DNA from: Saprolegnia diclina VS20
Lineage: Eukaryota; Oomycota; Saprolegniomycetes; Saprolegniales; Saprolegniaceae
Length of the DNA: 63,017 bases
Direction of reading: 5' to 3'
Assembly (NCBI RefSeq): GCF_000281045.1
Contig: NW_008246115.1
Span: forward strand, 134,275-197,291
Part shown: one piece after another, positions 9,956 to 20,418 of the stretch
Layout of the letters: every line of letters begins with the position of its first letter
Position numbering within the stretch: position 1 is the stretch's first letter
Translations under genes and position numbers: made by a program
Notes under the pieces: generated by a model
Told to the model about the DNA's origin: nothing
The model's input: the letters and a program-made list of their open reading frames with translations, nothing else
Databases searched by the model: none

Positions 9956-12076
9956 CTACACGATCCTGTCGAGAACGCTATGGTGCAACTGCGGCCGCAC
10001 ACGCATATACAAAAGCACGATCAGCGCGGCCGCGCCCCAGTATATGGCAGCGAGCGCGAGTCGAACATGACCCGCCCACAAGTGCTGCAACAGCGCCACT
10101 AGAATCGGCGGCACGAGGTTGCCGCAGGCGTTGGCGAGGAGCCAGAGCCATACGAGCGTGCGCTCGAGGACCTTGTGGATGTTGTCTTCATTGCTCTCAG
10201 CGTTGTGGTCGGGACACGCCGCTTGGCACACGCGACGCCAGAGATACCGCGTCGTAGCGTCCTGGACGACCGCCTTGGCCAAAAGCAAGCCGACGACGAT
10301 GGGCCATGAGAGGACGTTCGAGTCGAGCACCAGCAGCAGCGGGAAGATCGCAAACACCGCCACTTGGAGAGCAAAGAGTCGATCGATCGGCGGAAGCGGC
10401 ACATGCCGCAAAACAAGGTGCACGCCCGAGGCAACGCCCGTGGCAAGTGCCGCGAGACCGAGACGTGTCAAGGGTGCTGAATCCGACGCGTGCTGCAGCA
10501 CCCACATCGGGTACAGCGCATCAAACGCCACGTGGAGCGTCACGTGCATTGTGTAGGCGCGCAGCATCGCAAGCAGCTGCCGGTTCGTGCTTTGCAGGAG
10601 CGGCACAAAGATGCGGGCGGGCGGCGGCGCGACAAAGACGCGGAGGACCGGTGACTCGTCGTCGCTGCTCATCGTCGTTGCCGTTGGTGTCTCGTCGACG
10701 ACCGGCGTGCAGTCAAAGAAGGCGTCTTCGTCGTCGCTGCCATCGCTGTAGATGAGCTCGCGCGACTTTTCTAATGTCGCGTTGAGCGACGTAATGTGGG
10801 CGTCGAGTGCAAGCTCTTGGTCCGTCTCGCTGAGCGCAATCGGGTTCTCGCCGCCGTACATGGTCGGGAGCAGCGCGAGGCGGCCGACAACGTGGTGCAG
10901 CGGCTCGAGCGTCGCTTTGCGGAAGCCGGGCTTGGCTTTCAAAAACGTAATTTTCGACAATGTCGCATCGGCAATGTGCGACCGGATCGTCTTCCAGACC
11001 CACGAAAACCAAAATGGAACGTTCACGACGTAGAGCTGGCACAGCGTGTCGTCCTTGGCGCAGCGCTGCAGGTGCGCCACGATCGTGCAGACCCAGTCGA
11101 TGGTCCAGCCTTGCGTCTCGATGAGCTTGAGGCCGTCGAGGTCCAGCACAACGACGAGCGTCGATGGGTTTGTGCTGCGGAGGTACGAGAGCATGTACGC
11201 AAAGTGGTCCTTGAGGCAGTACGAGGTAAAGCCCGCTTGCTGCAGCGCGTGGACGTCGAGGAGCCCCGCTTGAATGATCCAGATCGGGTGCCCCGCGGTC
11301 GTCGCGCCGTAGAGATAATGCGGACAGAGCCGGCGGATGTCGTTAAAGTGCGGGCGCGGCGCCCCGAGCACTGCCGGAGGCGGCGTCGCGGGCATCTCGA
11401 TGTCGTCGATGAGGAGGTTGTTCTTCTCTTCGTCCTTGAGCGCCTTGCGCTGGGCGCGAACGAAGAAGCGGAGGAGGAAGACGCAGAGGACGCAGAAGAG
11501 CGCCATGAGCGACATGAACGATATGTGGATCGTCGCGTGGTCCTGGGCCACGTCGACGACGGCGCAAAGTCCGATGAAGAGCGCGCTCATGACGCGACCA
11601 AAATGCGGACGGAGAAGCGACTGCACGTCGACGCTACCGTGGTACTCTTGCGCGGCCGATACGCTCGAGACGAGGACGCCGCTGACGCCGGCGCCGAGCG
11701 CGCGGAGGACAAACATGATGGAGAGCACGTTGGTGATGCTCATGAGCATCCATGCGAGCGCGAGGGCCGTGAGCCCGACGCTGAGTCCAATGTACGTCAT
11801 CGTCTGCCACTTGAACGACCGATAGAGCGCGATGAACGCCGGCATCGAGGCGAACGCAGCGACGTGGCCGATGCAGGCCAAGAGCGCGCCCTTGCCGACG
11901 ACGGGCAGCGCTGCAAAGCTCGCGGGGTCGTCGCGGTCGTCGGCGGCAAGCCACGTGTAGACTACGTATGCGCTCATCATCTGGAGGATGCTAGCACCGG
12001 CGTGCTCGACGGAGGCGCAGAGATGGAGCGCGACCAGCGGCGAGGCCAGCCAGCGGCGCGCGTCGTCTTGCAGCAT
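9956..12076 (-). CDS. MFS-like membrane protein with internal CRAL-TRIO (SEC14) domain (706 aa)
   Basis: Single-exon frame. It is open further upstream to 12181, but those extra 35 residues (MCEYICVANC...) look non-coding, and MLQDDARRW at 12076 is a better start. Residues ~1-215 hold about five or six hydrophobic helices. Residues ~250-400 are a clear CRAL-TRIO fold: HPIWIIQAGLLDVHAL, TLVVVLDLDGLKL, LYVVNVPFWFSWVWKTIR, LSKITFLK. A Ser/Asp/Glu-rich linker follows, then about six more helices (FDALYPMWVLQHAS..., DRLFALQVAVFAIFPLLLVL, ...YWGAAALIVLLYMRV). The helix-loop-helix arrangement suggests a major-facilitator-type carrier whose central cytoplasmic loop contains a SEC14-type lipid-binding domain. 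CRAL-TRIO proteins carry phosphoinositides, tocopherol or other hydrophobic ligands. The combined role is inference. Confidence 0.75.
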   Translation of the reverse strand: MLQDDARRWLASPLVALHLCASVEHAGASILQMMSAYVVYTWLAADDRDDPASFAALPVVGKGALLACIGHVAAFASMPAFIALYRSFKWQTMTYIGLSVGLTALALAWMLMSITNVLSIMFVLRALGAGVSGVLVSSVSAAQEYHGSVDVQSLLRPHFGRVMSALFIGLCAVVDVAQDHATIHISFMSLMALFCVLCVFLLRFFVRAQRKALKDEEKNNLLIDDIEMPATPPPAVLGAPRPHFNDIRRLCPHYLYGATTAGHPIWIIQAGLLDVHALQQAGFTSYCLKDHFAYMLSYLRSTNPSTLVVVLDLDGLKLIETQGWTIDWVCTIVAHLQRCAKDDTLCQLYVVNVPFWFSWVWKTIRSHIADATLSKITFLKAKPGFRKATLEPLHHVVGRLALLPTMYGGENPIALSETDQELALDAHITSLNATLEKSRELIYSDGSDDEDAFFDCTPVVDETPTATTMSSDDESPVLRVFVAPPPARIFVPLLQSTNRQLLAMLRAYTMHVTLHVAFDALYPMWVLQHASDSAPLTRLGLAALATGVASGVHLVLRHVPLPPIDRLFALQVAVFAIFPLLLVLDSNVLSWPIVVGLLLAKAVVQDATTRYLWRRVCQAACPDHNAESNEDNIHKVLERTLVWLWLLANACGNLVPPILVALLQHLWAGHVRLALAAIYWGAAALIVLLYMRVRPQLHHSVLDRIV

Positions 12077-12220
12077 TCTCGACGGGTTGCGAAATGCACC
12101 TCTGCCTCGCCCTAACTTTTTCGACCCCGTTTTATTTTCGACATTTTCCATACAATTTGCAACACAAATATATTCGCACATTCCAAATGGACGTAGGGGG
12201 CCCTACGCATATGGCGTATC

Positions 12221-12866
12221 CTACTGCGGCTGCGTCGTGCTGAAGATGGCAAAGTGGAGCCCGGCGGCAATCGCCTCGAGGACCGAGATCCATGTCGGGA
12301 GCTGGAAGAACTGAAAATCCTGCGCGTTGAGCGCGTAGAGGAAGAGGAGCACAAAGCCGCGCCCGAGGTAGTTGCCTAGGAACGGGAACCAAAGCTCGAG
12401 GCTCACGCCGTATACGACGCTCTTGAGGTCGTACAAGATGAGGCCCATCCCAAAGGCCATGAGGTACGCCCCGAGAAGCACTAGACAAGATGTGAGCTCA
12501 AGGACGAAGCGAAAAGGACCAACTCGCCGAAATGCTGAAGTGCAGCATGATGCCAAAGCCTTGCATGATCGTGAGCGCGGCCACGACAGTGTAGATCCCG
12601 CTGACCCACACATCGAGGCGTGCGCCAAGCGCCGAGCGATCCGAGGTTGTCTTGCCGCGCGGCCAGCTGCTACCGCCATGCTCCATGCCTGCGTACGCGT
12701 CCGATGGGTCGTATTGCGGCACCGTGTACGCCGTGGACGGGCCGTACGGCACGTTGACCTGCTTGGGCGCGTTGGCGTAACCAGCGGTCGTCGGTGCGCT
12801 GGCGGGCGACACGCGGGGCGGCGCGTCCACCAAGGGCTCGTGGAACTCGTCGTCGAGGCCTTGCAT
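12221..12866 (-). CDS. four-helix membrane protein, TVP15/COPI-associated-like (200 aa)
   Basis: Exons 12866-12524 and 12480-12221 on the minus strand, joined over a 43-nt intron (GTTGGT...TCTAG) to give ISAMLLGAYLMAFG in frame. The N-terminal ~85 residues are Pro/Tyr/Gly-rich and cytosolic (VPYGPSTAYTVPQYDPSDAYAG). Four hydrophobic helices follow: GIYTVVAALTIMQGFGIML, MLLGAYLMAFGMGLILYDL, FLGNYLGRGFVLLFLYALNA, ISVLEAIAAGLHFAIFS. The GRG turn before helix 3 recalls the COPI-associated/TVP15 Golgi-vesicle protein family. That is a tentative assignment; other tetraspan vesicle proteins are possible. A TTATCCGGATAA palindrome lies about 50 bases before the start codon. Confidence 0.65.
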
Positions 12867-12912
12867 CTTGACGGCCGGTCGGGCTTTTTTCGTTATTCCG
12901 AGAATCTTGGTC

Positions 12913-12926
12913 GTTATCCGGATAAG
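12913..12926. promoter_or_regulatory. TTATCCGGATAA promoter palindrome
   Basis: A perfect 12-bp palindrome about 50 bases upstream of the TVP15-like gene, with a second partial copy (tatccggt) at about 12938. The same core recurs at similar distances before several other genes in the window. Confidence 0.4.
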
Positions 12927-14431
12927 TAGGCTGTCAATATCCGGTGGGGCCGCGCAAAGATCGCGTGTCCACGTCCTCGCGGGAAGATCGCTATAAGCTA
13001 TAAGATCTGCTCGACAATATGCGAGAGGGTCACACTAGTATTGACTTCGTACCGAGCATCGGACCTGATGGCAACGTTCTTTGTTTGGCGCCTCGGTAAC
13101 GCTGGTGAATACTGTAGCTGGCGTCAAGGGCCACGAGGCGAGGAGGCACAACCTCGGACATGAAGCAGGGTGCTACGAGCTTGTGGGCGATCGTGTGCAC
13201 TTGGAATGACGGTGATCCTTCTCATTGCCAATTCATCCGCTGGCTAATCCAGCTCTGAAAGCTCTGAAAGGGACAGTTGCGCACGAACCACTTGGTTTCC
13301 GTTGACTCGTTTAACGCGTTTAACGTGTATGTGTCAACCCTCAACAGTACACGAGAGACGTAGCGGTGGTTCCTACTCGTGTATCTTCGTCGACTAATGA
13401 GCCATCAAGCACACGCTTGTGTGCTAATGGTTTGTCTTAGCCATCCGCGACACGAGGCAGGGCGTAACAGCGCGTTGCAGGCATCTTTTTACTGCCCCCA
13501 AGGCACTCACGCCGCCGAAAGGACGTCCTCGGAGGACGCTCCTTGGTGCGCTCGGTTGCACAATCAATGCTCCGTCGAGCTAGACTGTCTGCGACCAAGC
13601 GCCAAATGCAGACTCGACAACATGCAGCGTCCGCCCAGCTCGTCCGCCCCATGGCGTCGTCGAGCTTCAACAATGGCGCCCTTCGCAAGTGATCGACTGG
13701 ATGCATCGTCAATCAAATATGGCGACAGCAGTTGCACTGGGCGCCAACCACGGCTGCCATCACGACTCCGTTCCGCAGCCGCGAGTCGCTTACCGGTACA
13801 AGCCTTTGGCAGCTCCAACCCCTGTAGCCTCTGTAGCCGCTCAACAAAGGCGCCGACGGACGTGTCTCGTTGGCGTGCGTGCGCTTTGACTGCCTTCAAC
13901 GCCGGGTTAATCGTTTTTCCCAGCAGCCGCGTGGGTTCAACTTGCACACGACAGTGTTTGTGCATCCACCGCACGGCCATCAATGGGTGCTTTCCCGCTC
14001 GTGTCGCGTAGCCAAGCGCAAGCAGCGCAGGCACCGACTGCTCCAGAGAACGCAGCAAGTCGCTTGCCTTTCGAACGACCACACGCGCTTCTGGCAAACC
14101 ACGCCTGGTTCGATCCGCGCTGGATCGGAAGCGCGTACGGTACGCTGGCCATCGCACCTGCGCGTCTGATTTGAGGGAAATTTGGGCCATCGAATCTGGC
14201 CGCCGCGCTGGCCCGAGAGTGCGTTAAACGTCGCGTTCTATCGCCGCATGCCGCCACGTGGCATGAAAAACGCGCCAAATGTTGTGGACCATCACCGGGA
14301 TGGGCAATTGGTGGGGGTGCATACCACACCGCAGAAGCAGCGCCGCACGCGTAACGACCACTGTCTCAGCGCTCTATCCGAACCCTTCCGGCACCAACAG
14401 CGTGACGTGCCAAACGCGTTCTTCCCACAGC
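12927..14431. other. 1.5-kb region with one doubtful coding relic
   Basis: Mostly AT-richer intergenic DNA. A minus-strand open frame at 13564-14190 (208 codons; e.g. TINPALKAVKAHARQRDTSV and VGAFVERLQRLQGLELPK) has protein-like composition but no recognised domain, intron partner or conserved start. A plus-strand frame also stays open across the same DNA. It may be a decayed gene or transposase fragment. No confident gene. Confidence 0.3.
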
Positions 14432-15629
14432 ATGGGCGCCGGACCGTCTTCGGACGCCGCGCAGCCGCCCCCCGACCGCATTCGCCGCGGCGTCTCAGGT
14501 TGTCTTCGCCGCACGTTCAAGCGCCCGAAGCTCAAGCTCACGAGCCTCGACCCGACACTGCCCAGCGATACTATGTATGCGTGCAGCCCACGGAGCATCC
14601 TCGTCTCGGTTCTCACAAGCGACAAATACGACGCGCTTGTCGCGATCCCGTTCGAGAGCTTGGAGCTCGCCGCCGTGATTGGCAAGACCAAGTATGGCGA
14701 CGTGCAGCACGCCTCGTACCACGGCACGCCGGTGCTCGTCAAGTACATGCCGCCCATGATCGACCGCGCGACACGCCGCCTCTTCGCCGACGACCTGCAC
14801 TTGCTCGTGAGTCTTCGCCATCCCAACATCGTCCAGGTACGCTTCGTCATCTCGCCATGTCCTGCTGACGTGCGACTAGTGCATTGGCGCAAGCTGGTCC
14901 TCGCCGCTCAAAGCGTACGCGCCTCCACCGTTCGACACACGACTCATTCTGTGTAGCTGCTTTGTCATGGAGTACTTGGATCGTGGCGACCTCTCCAGCT
15001 TGCTACGTAACTCGCGCATCGAGCTCTCGTGGCACACACACTTGCTATCGATCGCGATCGGCACCGCCCGCGGGCTTGCCTACATGCACGGCCACTCCCC
15101 GCCGCTGTTGCATCGCAACCTCAAGAGCACCAACATTCGCATCGGGTCGCCATTCCATTTGCCAGTGTAGTCGATGGCACACTCATTGCTCTTGTCTAGT
15201 GGGGACTATAGCGCCAAGATTTCGGGCTTCGCACTGCGGCGTGACCGTGACGTAGGCGTCCTTCGGCCGCGCGACACCTCGTACTACTGGATGAGCCCCG
15301 AGATGCTCCGCGGCGACCGCTGCACACACAAGACGGACGTCTACAGCTTTGGGATTGTGCTTTCCGAGCTCGACACGCGGGCGACGCCGTACCTTGACGC
15401 CCTGCCGGTCGACGAGACAGACACGTCGCTCGTGCATCAGATTTTATTCGACGAACGGCGCCCGACGCTGTCGTCGACACCAATGGAGAGCTTGCAGCGT
15501 CTCTACAGGCGCTGCGTGGCGTCCGACCCGCGCCATCGGCCGCGCTTTGAAGAGATTCTCGACATCCTCGAGACGGACGTGTACAACGACGCACTCGACC
15601 TTGCGTCGCCGTCCGCACTCGGCGGCTGA
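14432..15629 (+). CDS. TKL-type pseudokinase with N-myristoylation motif (352 aa, 4 exons)
   Basis: Exons 14432-14836, 14880-14914, 14957-15145 and 15200-15629; total 353 codons. It begins MGAGPSS, fitting the N-myristoylation consensus. The kinase domain runs from about residue 80. The ATP-site Lys is kept (GTPVLVKYM, ~K104), but the glycine loop is altered (IGKTKYGDV), the catalytic HRD is HRN (LLHRNLKSTNIRI, ~199-201) and the DFG is SGF (AKISGFALR, ~218-220). The structural lobes remain: SPEMLRGDRCTHKTDVYSFG, and the final helix ARG (RHRPRFEEIL). Loss of both catalytic aspartates predicts a catalytically dead scaffold or regulator. It lies head-to-tail 0.8 kb before an apparently active paralogue with which it shares exon lengths of 35 and 189 nt. 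Confidence 0.9.
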
Positions 15630-16460
15630 GGCCGTGCCGATTTATTAGATTATTATGAATAAGTGTATTTAATGGGAGCCACAAGCAAGTGGACAACTGA
15701 ATGAATAATGACGCTCGTCTGGCACCGCTTTTATCTCTGACATTGGGCACTGGTCCAAAGAAAGCGTTTGGAGAGTGCTTACCATAGCAAGGTATCGAAG
15801 AGTAGCGATCCATTGACAAGATATGGCCAAGACTCTGTTTCGTGAAGTCGCCAGCAGTAGCCAAAGCCGATCCTGCAGAAGTTCGAGTGATCCGAGTTGA
15901 GGCGCTGTCGCCAGTACCATGACTCGAAGCAGCGTACGCTTTGGACTGGGACTCGCAGCACCGCTAAACGAAGCAAGCCAGCTGCGACGGATGGTGAGCG
16001 TCTCGAGAGCCCACAACGAGAATGAAGCCAGCGGAGCTGGAGCTGGCGCTTCGAATTTGAGTTATTGGTCGGCGCCAAAAATCCAAATTTTGAGACTGCG
16101 AAGATCGTGTCCAGCGTTGTTTGGCGCAGCTGCGTCCTTCGACGGGCCCGACCAGACGTGCTTGATTGTGCATCGGGTGTCGTGGCAGCGCGCTGCTGCT
16201 GGCCCATGTAAAACGCGTTTAAACACAGTCCAAGCGTTCTGCCGCGTTGCTCACTGCGAAACTGGATCTCGCATTACGTGCGCCACGTATAACCTGTTGC
16301 TTTTTATACCTACGGAGTATTTTAATATGCATGCATATTGAATTCATTGTATTGGAATTGATTTTACCTATATTATATCGATGTCGGCACTTTGACCATC
16401 TGGGTATTGATTTTAAGAGGTTTCGGTCCGCAGCAATCGGTCGCCGCAAGCAAGAATAAG
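15630..16460. other. intergenic between the two kinases
   Basis: About 830 bases with no persistent coding signal. It contains the 3' flank of the pseudokinase, an AT-rich stretch around 16290-16390, and the promoter region of the active kinase. No repeat or RNA recognised. Confidence 0.45.
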
Positions 16461-17954
16461 ATGGGCGCGTGCCACAGCACCGAAGAGGCCGTGACCTTGA
16501 CGACGACGTCGGCCCGCCATGGTCCGCCGCCGGCGCGCGTCGAGCTCTCGCAGCGCGGACCGTCGAATCCGCAGGACGACGCGGTCGTGGCGCCCGTCAG
16601 CACGGGTCCGAAGCGGCAAGACCTTCCACTGCCCAAGCCGACGACGCCGGCCACGGCGCAGAACGTTCCGTTCAGCGACTTTAAGGAAGGCGAGCGCGAC
16701 GTCGTCGAGTCGATTCTCGAATCCAAGATCCATCTGCGCATGGCGGCCATCAACTTCAAGGAGCTCAAGCTACAGAAGGTGATTGGGAAGGGCGCATTTG
16801 GCGAAGTCATCAAGGGCACGTACCATGGCACGCCCGTCGTCGTCAAGCGCATGGTGCGCCAAAACATCGACCCGGAAAACGTGCGCATGTTCGCCGAGGA
16901 GATCCAGCTCATGATGAACCTCCGCCATCCAAACATTGTCCAGGTACGTCGTTCAACATGATTGCCTCCACGAAATGCTCGGACTTGCTAGTTTATCGGC
17001 GCCAGCTGGAACTCGTACTCCAACATGTACGTCCTTTGATTTGATGGCGACTGAGGCTCTGACGATGTCGTAGTTGCTTTGTCACCGAGTTTCTCGACCG
17101 CGGCGATCTCTACTCGGTGCTCAAGAACCCGCGCATCCAGCTCTCGTGGCACCACCCGCTGTGGGGCATGACGATCGACATCTCGCGCGGCATGGCGTAC
17201 CTCCACAGCATGGACCCGCCGATCATTCACCGGGACCTCAAGAGCATGAACATCCTCGTGAGGTATTCCTACCATTTACTACGTCAAACGCTCACGTTAA
17301 CACCTGCTAGCTCGTCGTTTGGCGCCAAGATCTCGGACTTTGGGTTGAGCCGCGAAAAGGCCATGGATGACACGATGAGCGTCACGGGCACGCCGTTGTG
17401 GCTGCCGCCCGAGATGATTCGCGCCGAGCGCTACTCGGAAAAGGCGGACGTCTACAGCTTTGGCATTGGTACGACATATCGACGTATATGGACTCACCGT
17501 TGCGGCTAGTCTTGTCGGAGCTCGACACGCGGAGGATCCCGTACCATGACGTCAAGTCGGGCACGAAGAAGCGGGTACATTCTTATTGCGTGTTTGTTTT
17601 CTGTATCTCAACCCATGGGCTAGATGCCGGGCAGCGCGCTCTTGCACAAGGTGGCGTACGAGCATTTGCGTCCGAGCTTGAGCCCGCACTGCTTGGACAG
17701 CGTCCGGGACCTCTTTGTGCGCTGCACGGCCGACAACCCGAAGGACCGGCCGACCTTTGAGGCGATTGTAGCCGAATTGGAGACCTCGGTCCAGCGCGAA
17801 ATTTTGCAGCGCCACGTACGACTTGTCGTCTTGCGGCGTCGTCTCATGTTTGTGTCGGTAGAACGACAGTCTGATCGAAGCCGACGAGAACGATGCGCGG
17901 ATCGCACGCGACCTCGGCGTCAAGCACGTCACCAACTACGTCGACGACGCATAA
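16461..17954 (+). CDS. TKL-type serine/threonine kinase, N-myristoylation motif (404 aa, 7 exons)
   Basis: Exons 16461-16943, 16992-17026, 17074-17262, 17311-17468, 17510-17574, 17624-17815 and 17862-17954; total 405 codons. It begins MGACHS, a strong dual N-myristoylation/palmitoylation motif, so plasma-membrane anchoring is likely. A Pro/Ser/Thr-rich spacer leads to a complete kinase domain from ~residue 105: VIGKGAFGEV, VVVKRM (~K129), a Glu in helix C (FAEEIQ), IIHRDLKSMNILV, SDFGLSRE, TGTPLWLPPEM, ADVYSFG and a C-terminal RPTFEAIV. A short acidic tail follows (LIEADENDARIARDL). The tyrosine-kinase-like class is abundant in oomycetes. All catalytic residues that the neighbouring pseudokinase lacks are present here. 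Upstream activators and substrates are unknown. Confidence 0.92.
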
Positions 17955-18134
17955 GGAGATGGCGAGTGACGAGCAATGCAAATTCATTATGTGTTTTCGA
18001 ACCACCTGTGCGTTGTGTGTGGCAACTCGGAGGTTTATAGTTTCTGTGTTATCTTTCAAGTACTGAGGTAGTACTGGGACGACGACGCATGACGAGTGCA
18101 AGCTCATGGAGTCGACGCTTCAGCTTTCTGCAGC

Positions 18135-18196
18135 GGGATGTTTGGCATCTATGCTGCGGTGCCATGGAATGTTGGGCATCTATGCTGTGGTGTCAT
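18135..18196. repeat. two-copy tandem duplication, 31-bp period
   Basis: Two adjacent, slightly diverged copies of about 31 bases (both contain gcatctatgctg) in the spacer between the kinase and SAS-6. Short, recent-looking local duplication; no function suggested. Confidence 0.6.
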
Positions 18197-18321
18197 GACG
18201 TCATGGTCACGTTGTGGACGGCGACCCGCGGCGTGGTCAAGCACGTTACGTGGTAGAGAGCGATGTGAACGAGGCAGTGCTAGGATCGGCGGTGGCGGCG
18301 ATTTCAAACTTTAAAAATCAA

Positions 18322-18352
18322 ATGCCATTGGCTGATTTTCAGCCAATGGCAT
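18322..18352. promoter_or_regulatory. perfect double-CCAAT palindrome before SAS-6
   Basis: Two 14-base arms (atgccattggctga and its exact reverse complement) separated by ttt, 49-79 bases before the SAS-6 start codon. Each arm contains a CCAAT box in opposite orientation. The right arm is part of an 18-base string repeated exactly at the 5' end of the next gene (see the entry at 20870). Confidence 0.55.
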
Positions 18353-18400
18353 CGATGCGTGGGGCTGGTCATACCACACCTGCATTTTTGGCCCTCGCCG

Positions 18401-20418
18401 ATGGACGAGTACGACCGCGAGAAGCCGCTCTTTGACGGCAAGGTCCGCGTTCTTGTCCAGACGCCGGACCGTGACGAGCGCGTCGCACTCCTGACGATCC
18501 GCCTCCTCGCCGGCCAGCGCGTACGCAGTGGCTGTCTACTCTTGTGTCGCTGACCATTGGCGTAGACACTCAATAGCAACCAGAAGGAGCGCGTCCTTCG
18601 CATCGAGATTACTGACGACGAGGAGCTCGAGTCGTTCTTCCTCTACGTCTGGAGCGTCTCGGAGGAAGAGTTCCATGACCTCAAGCACCAGCAACGCCTT
18701 CTCGTGGATTTTCCCAAGTTTGCGACCAATTTTATGGACCTCCTCACCTGCTGCTTGGACGAGAAGAAGCTCGATGGCACACGGCCCGAAGGCCAAGCGC
18801 CGCTTAGCTATCTCGCGGTGCTCAACACGCAAGACGAAGCGAAGAAGGGCATCTTTAGCATCGTCGAGACCAACCCGTTCAAGCACCTCACGCATCTCTC
18901 GCTGGCCTTCAAGCCTGGCGACGACGCCGAGATCAAGCTGTACCTTGCCGCGCGCCTCCGTCAGACCACGGTACGCTCCTCACGTATGGACGTCCCGACG
19001 ATCTAGACATGTGTAGAACGAGAAGCGGCAGTTCCAGCGCGACTTGGCGGCGACGACCTCGACGCTCGACATGACAGCCGCGTCCGAGGCGGCGCTGCGA
19101 AAGAAAGCCGACCACGCTTCGCAGCTGCACGCCGAGCAAATGGGACTGGCGAAAATGCGGTTTTCCGAAGAGATGACGGCGCAGAAGGAAGCAGCGATGA
19201 AGACGCTGCAGGACACGGAGCGCCTGTACACGTCCAAGATGGAGGCAATCCAAGCGGCTGCCACAGACAATGTTCGTCGTCCTTGCACATGCTATCGGTC
19301 TTGCGTCGTCTGACACGCTCATGCTGTATCTATAGCTTGAGAAGCTCAATGCCAAGGTTGCGGAGCAAGACGCCGCGCTCCAAGCACTTCAAAAAACAAA
19401 GTACCAGTACGAACTCAAGATCGAGCAGCTCGAAGCGCACGTGGCCGAGCTCACCAAGTCGAAAGAGGTCTCGACCACCGACGTCTCGGCGCTTCAGCAA
19501 CAGAACAAAGCACTGGACCAAGACGTCTTCAAGAAGGTCGACTCGTCCGTTGTGAATGCAGTATACGCATCGTGACGTTAGGACAAGCTGATTGCGCAGT
19601 ACGAACTGCAGATCGCTGCGTTCCAGCAGCAAGTTGTCGACAAGGAGCACGTACTGAGCAAGACGACCGACCTCTTGACGGCGGCCACCACACACAAGGT
19701 ACATCATGTGTTGATGGACAGCATGGACATGACATGCTTCATGGGCTAGCACGAGATTGAAGAGACGCTCAAGATGTACAAGGCCAACCACGCGAGCATG
19801 CAGCAAAAGCTGGAGCTCAGCATCTCGGAGATCAACAAGGTAGACACCGCCTTCTCGACATGTCTCACATCGAGGGTAGGGCAACCAAATCATCGAGCAA
19901 ATTCAAAATGAGAACCGCGCGTACAAGGCCAAGCTTCGCATGAAGTCCAAAATCCTCAAGCAGCAGGAGACGGTACACGCTGCTCGTGAATAAGCTTCCA
20001 GCGTGCTCATGAGTGTGCGCTAGCTCGTCGAAGAGAAGCAGCTCCAGCGGGACGAGCACCAGCATCTGGTCAAGGCGCTGCAGAAGGACCTCCACCTCAA
20101 GGACGACGAGGTCGCTCTGCTTCAGCAAAAGAACGACGAGCTCGCCCGAAAACTCGAAGAGAGCACACAGCTCCTAGCGTCCAACCAGCAAGGTTGGCGA
20201 GGCGATGACTTGGCGTTGGCTCACCCGCGCTGCGAGTAGTGATTACGTGGCTCAACAAGGAGATCAACGAAGCCCAAGTCTCGCAGCACAAGCGCACGGC
20301 GTACTCGTCCGCGTTCACGTTCCAGCCGCCACTGGTGCCCACAGCAAATCGACACGCCGATGTCGAACCGTCGCAGTCGGCGTCGGCGTATACGCGCCGG
20401 TTTGGTGCAGCGTCCTAA
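18401..20418 (+). CDS. SAS-6: centriole cartwheel protein SAS-6 (542 aa, 9 exons)
   Basis: Exons: 18401-18520, 18566-18970, 19017-19271, 19336-19536, 19582-19698, 19750-19839, 19880-19972, 20024-20192, 20240-20418; total 543 codons in frame. The N-terminal head domain is diagnostic: VLRIEITDDEELESFFLY, EEEFHDLKHQQRLLVDFPKF, and FSIVETNPFKHLTHLSL with IKLYLAARL. A long coiled coil follows (~175-450; EKLNAKVAEQDAALQALQKT and similar), then the conserved end segment VITWLNKEINEAQ and a disordered tail. SAS-6 oligomerises through head and coil to form the nine-fold cartwheel that templates centrioles and basal bodies, so its presence implies flagellated (zoospore) stages. Introns are 40-64 nt. 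The promoter carries the double-CCAAT palindrome. Confidence 0.95.

Noticed and set aside
10796-12115. Plus-strand 439-codon frame opposite the CRAL-TRIO gene
   Set aside because: Arg/Asp/Glu/Val-rich reverse-frame shadow without domains; the minus strand carries clear family motifs.
9990-12181. Extended N-terminus of the CRAL-TRIO protein from 12181
   Set aside because: The extra 35 residues are Cys/Asn/Lys-rich, AT-rich and unlike the following protein; taken as 5' UTR.
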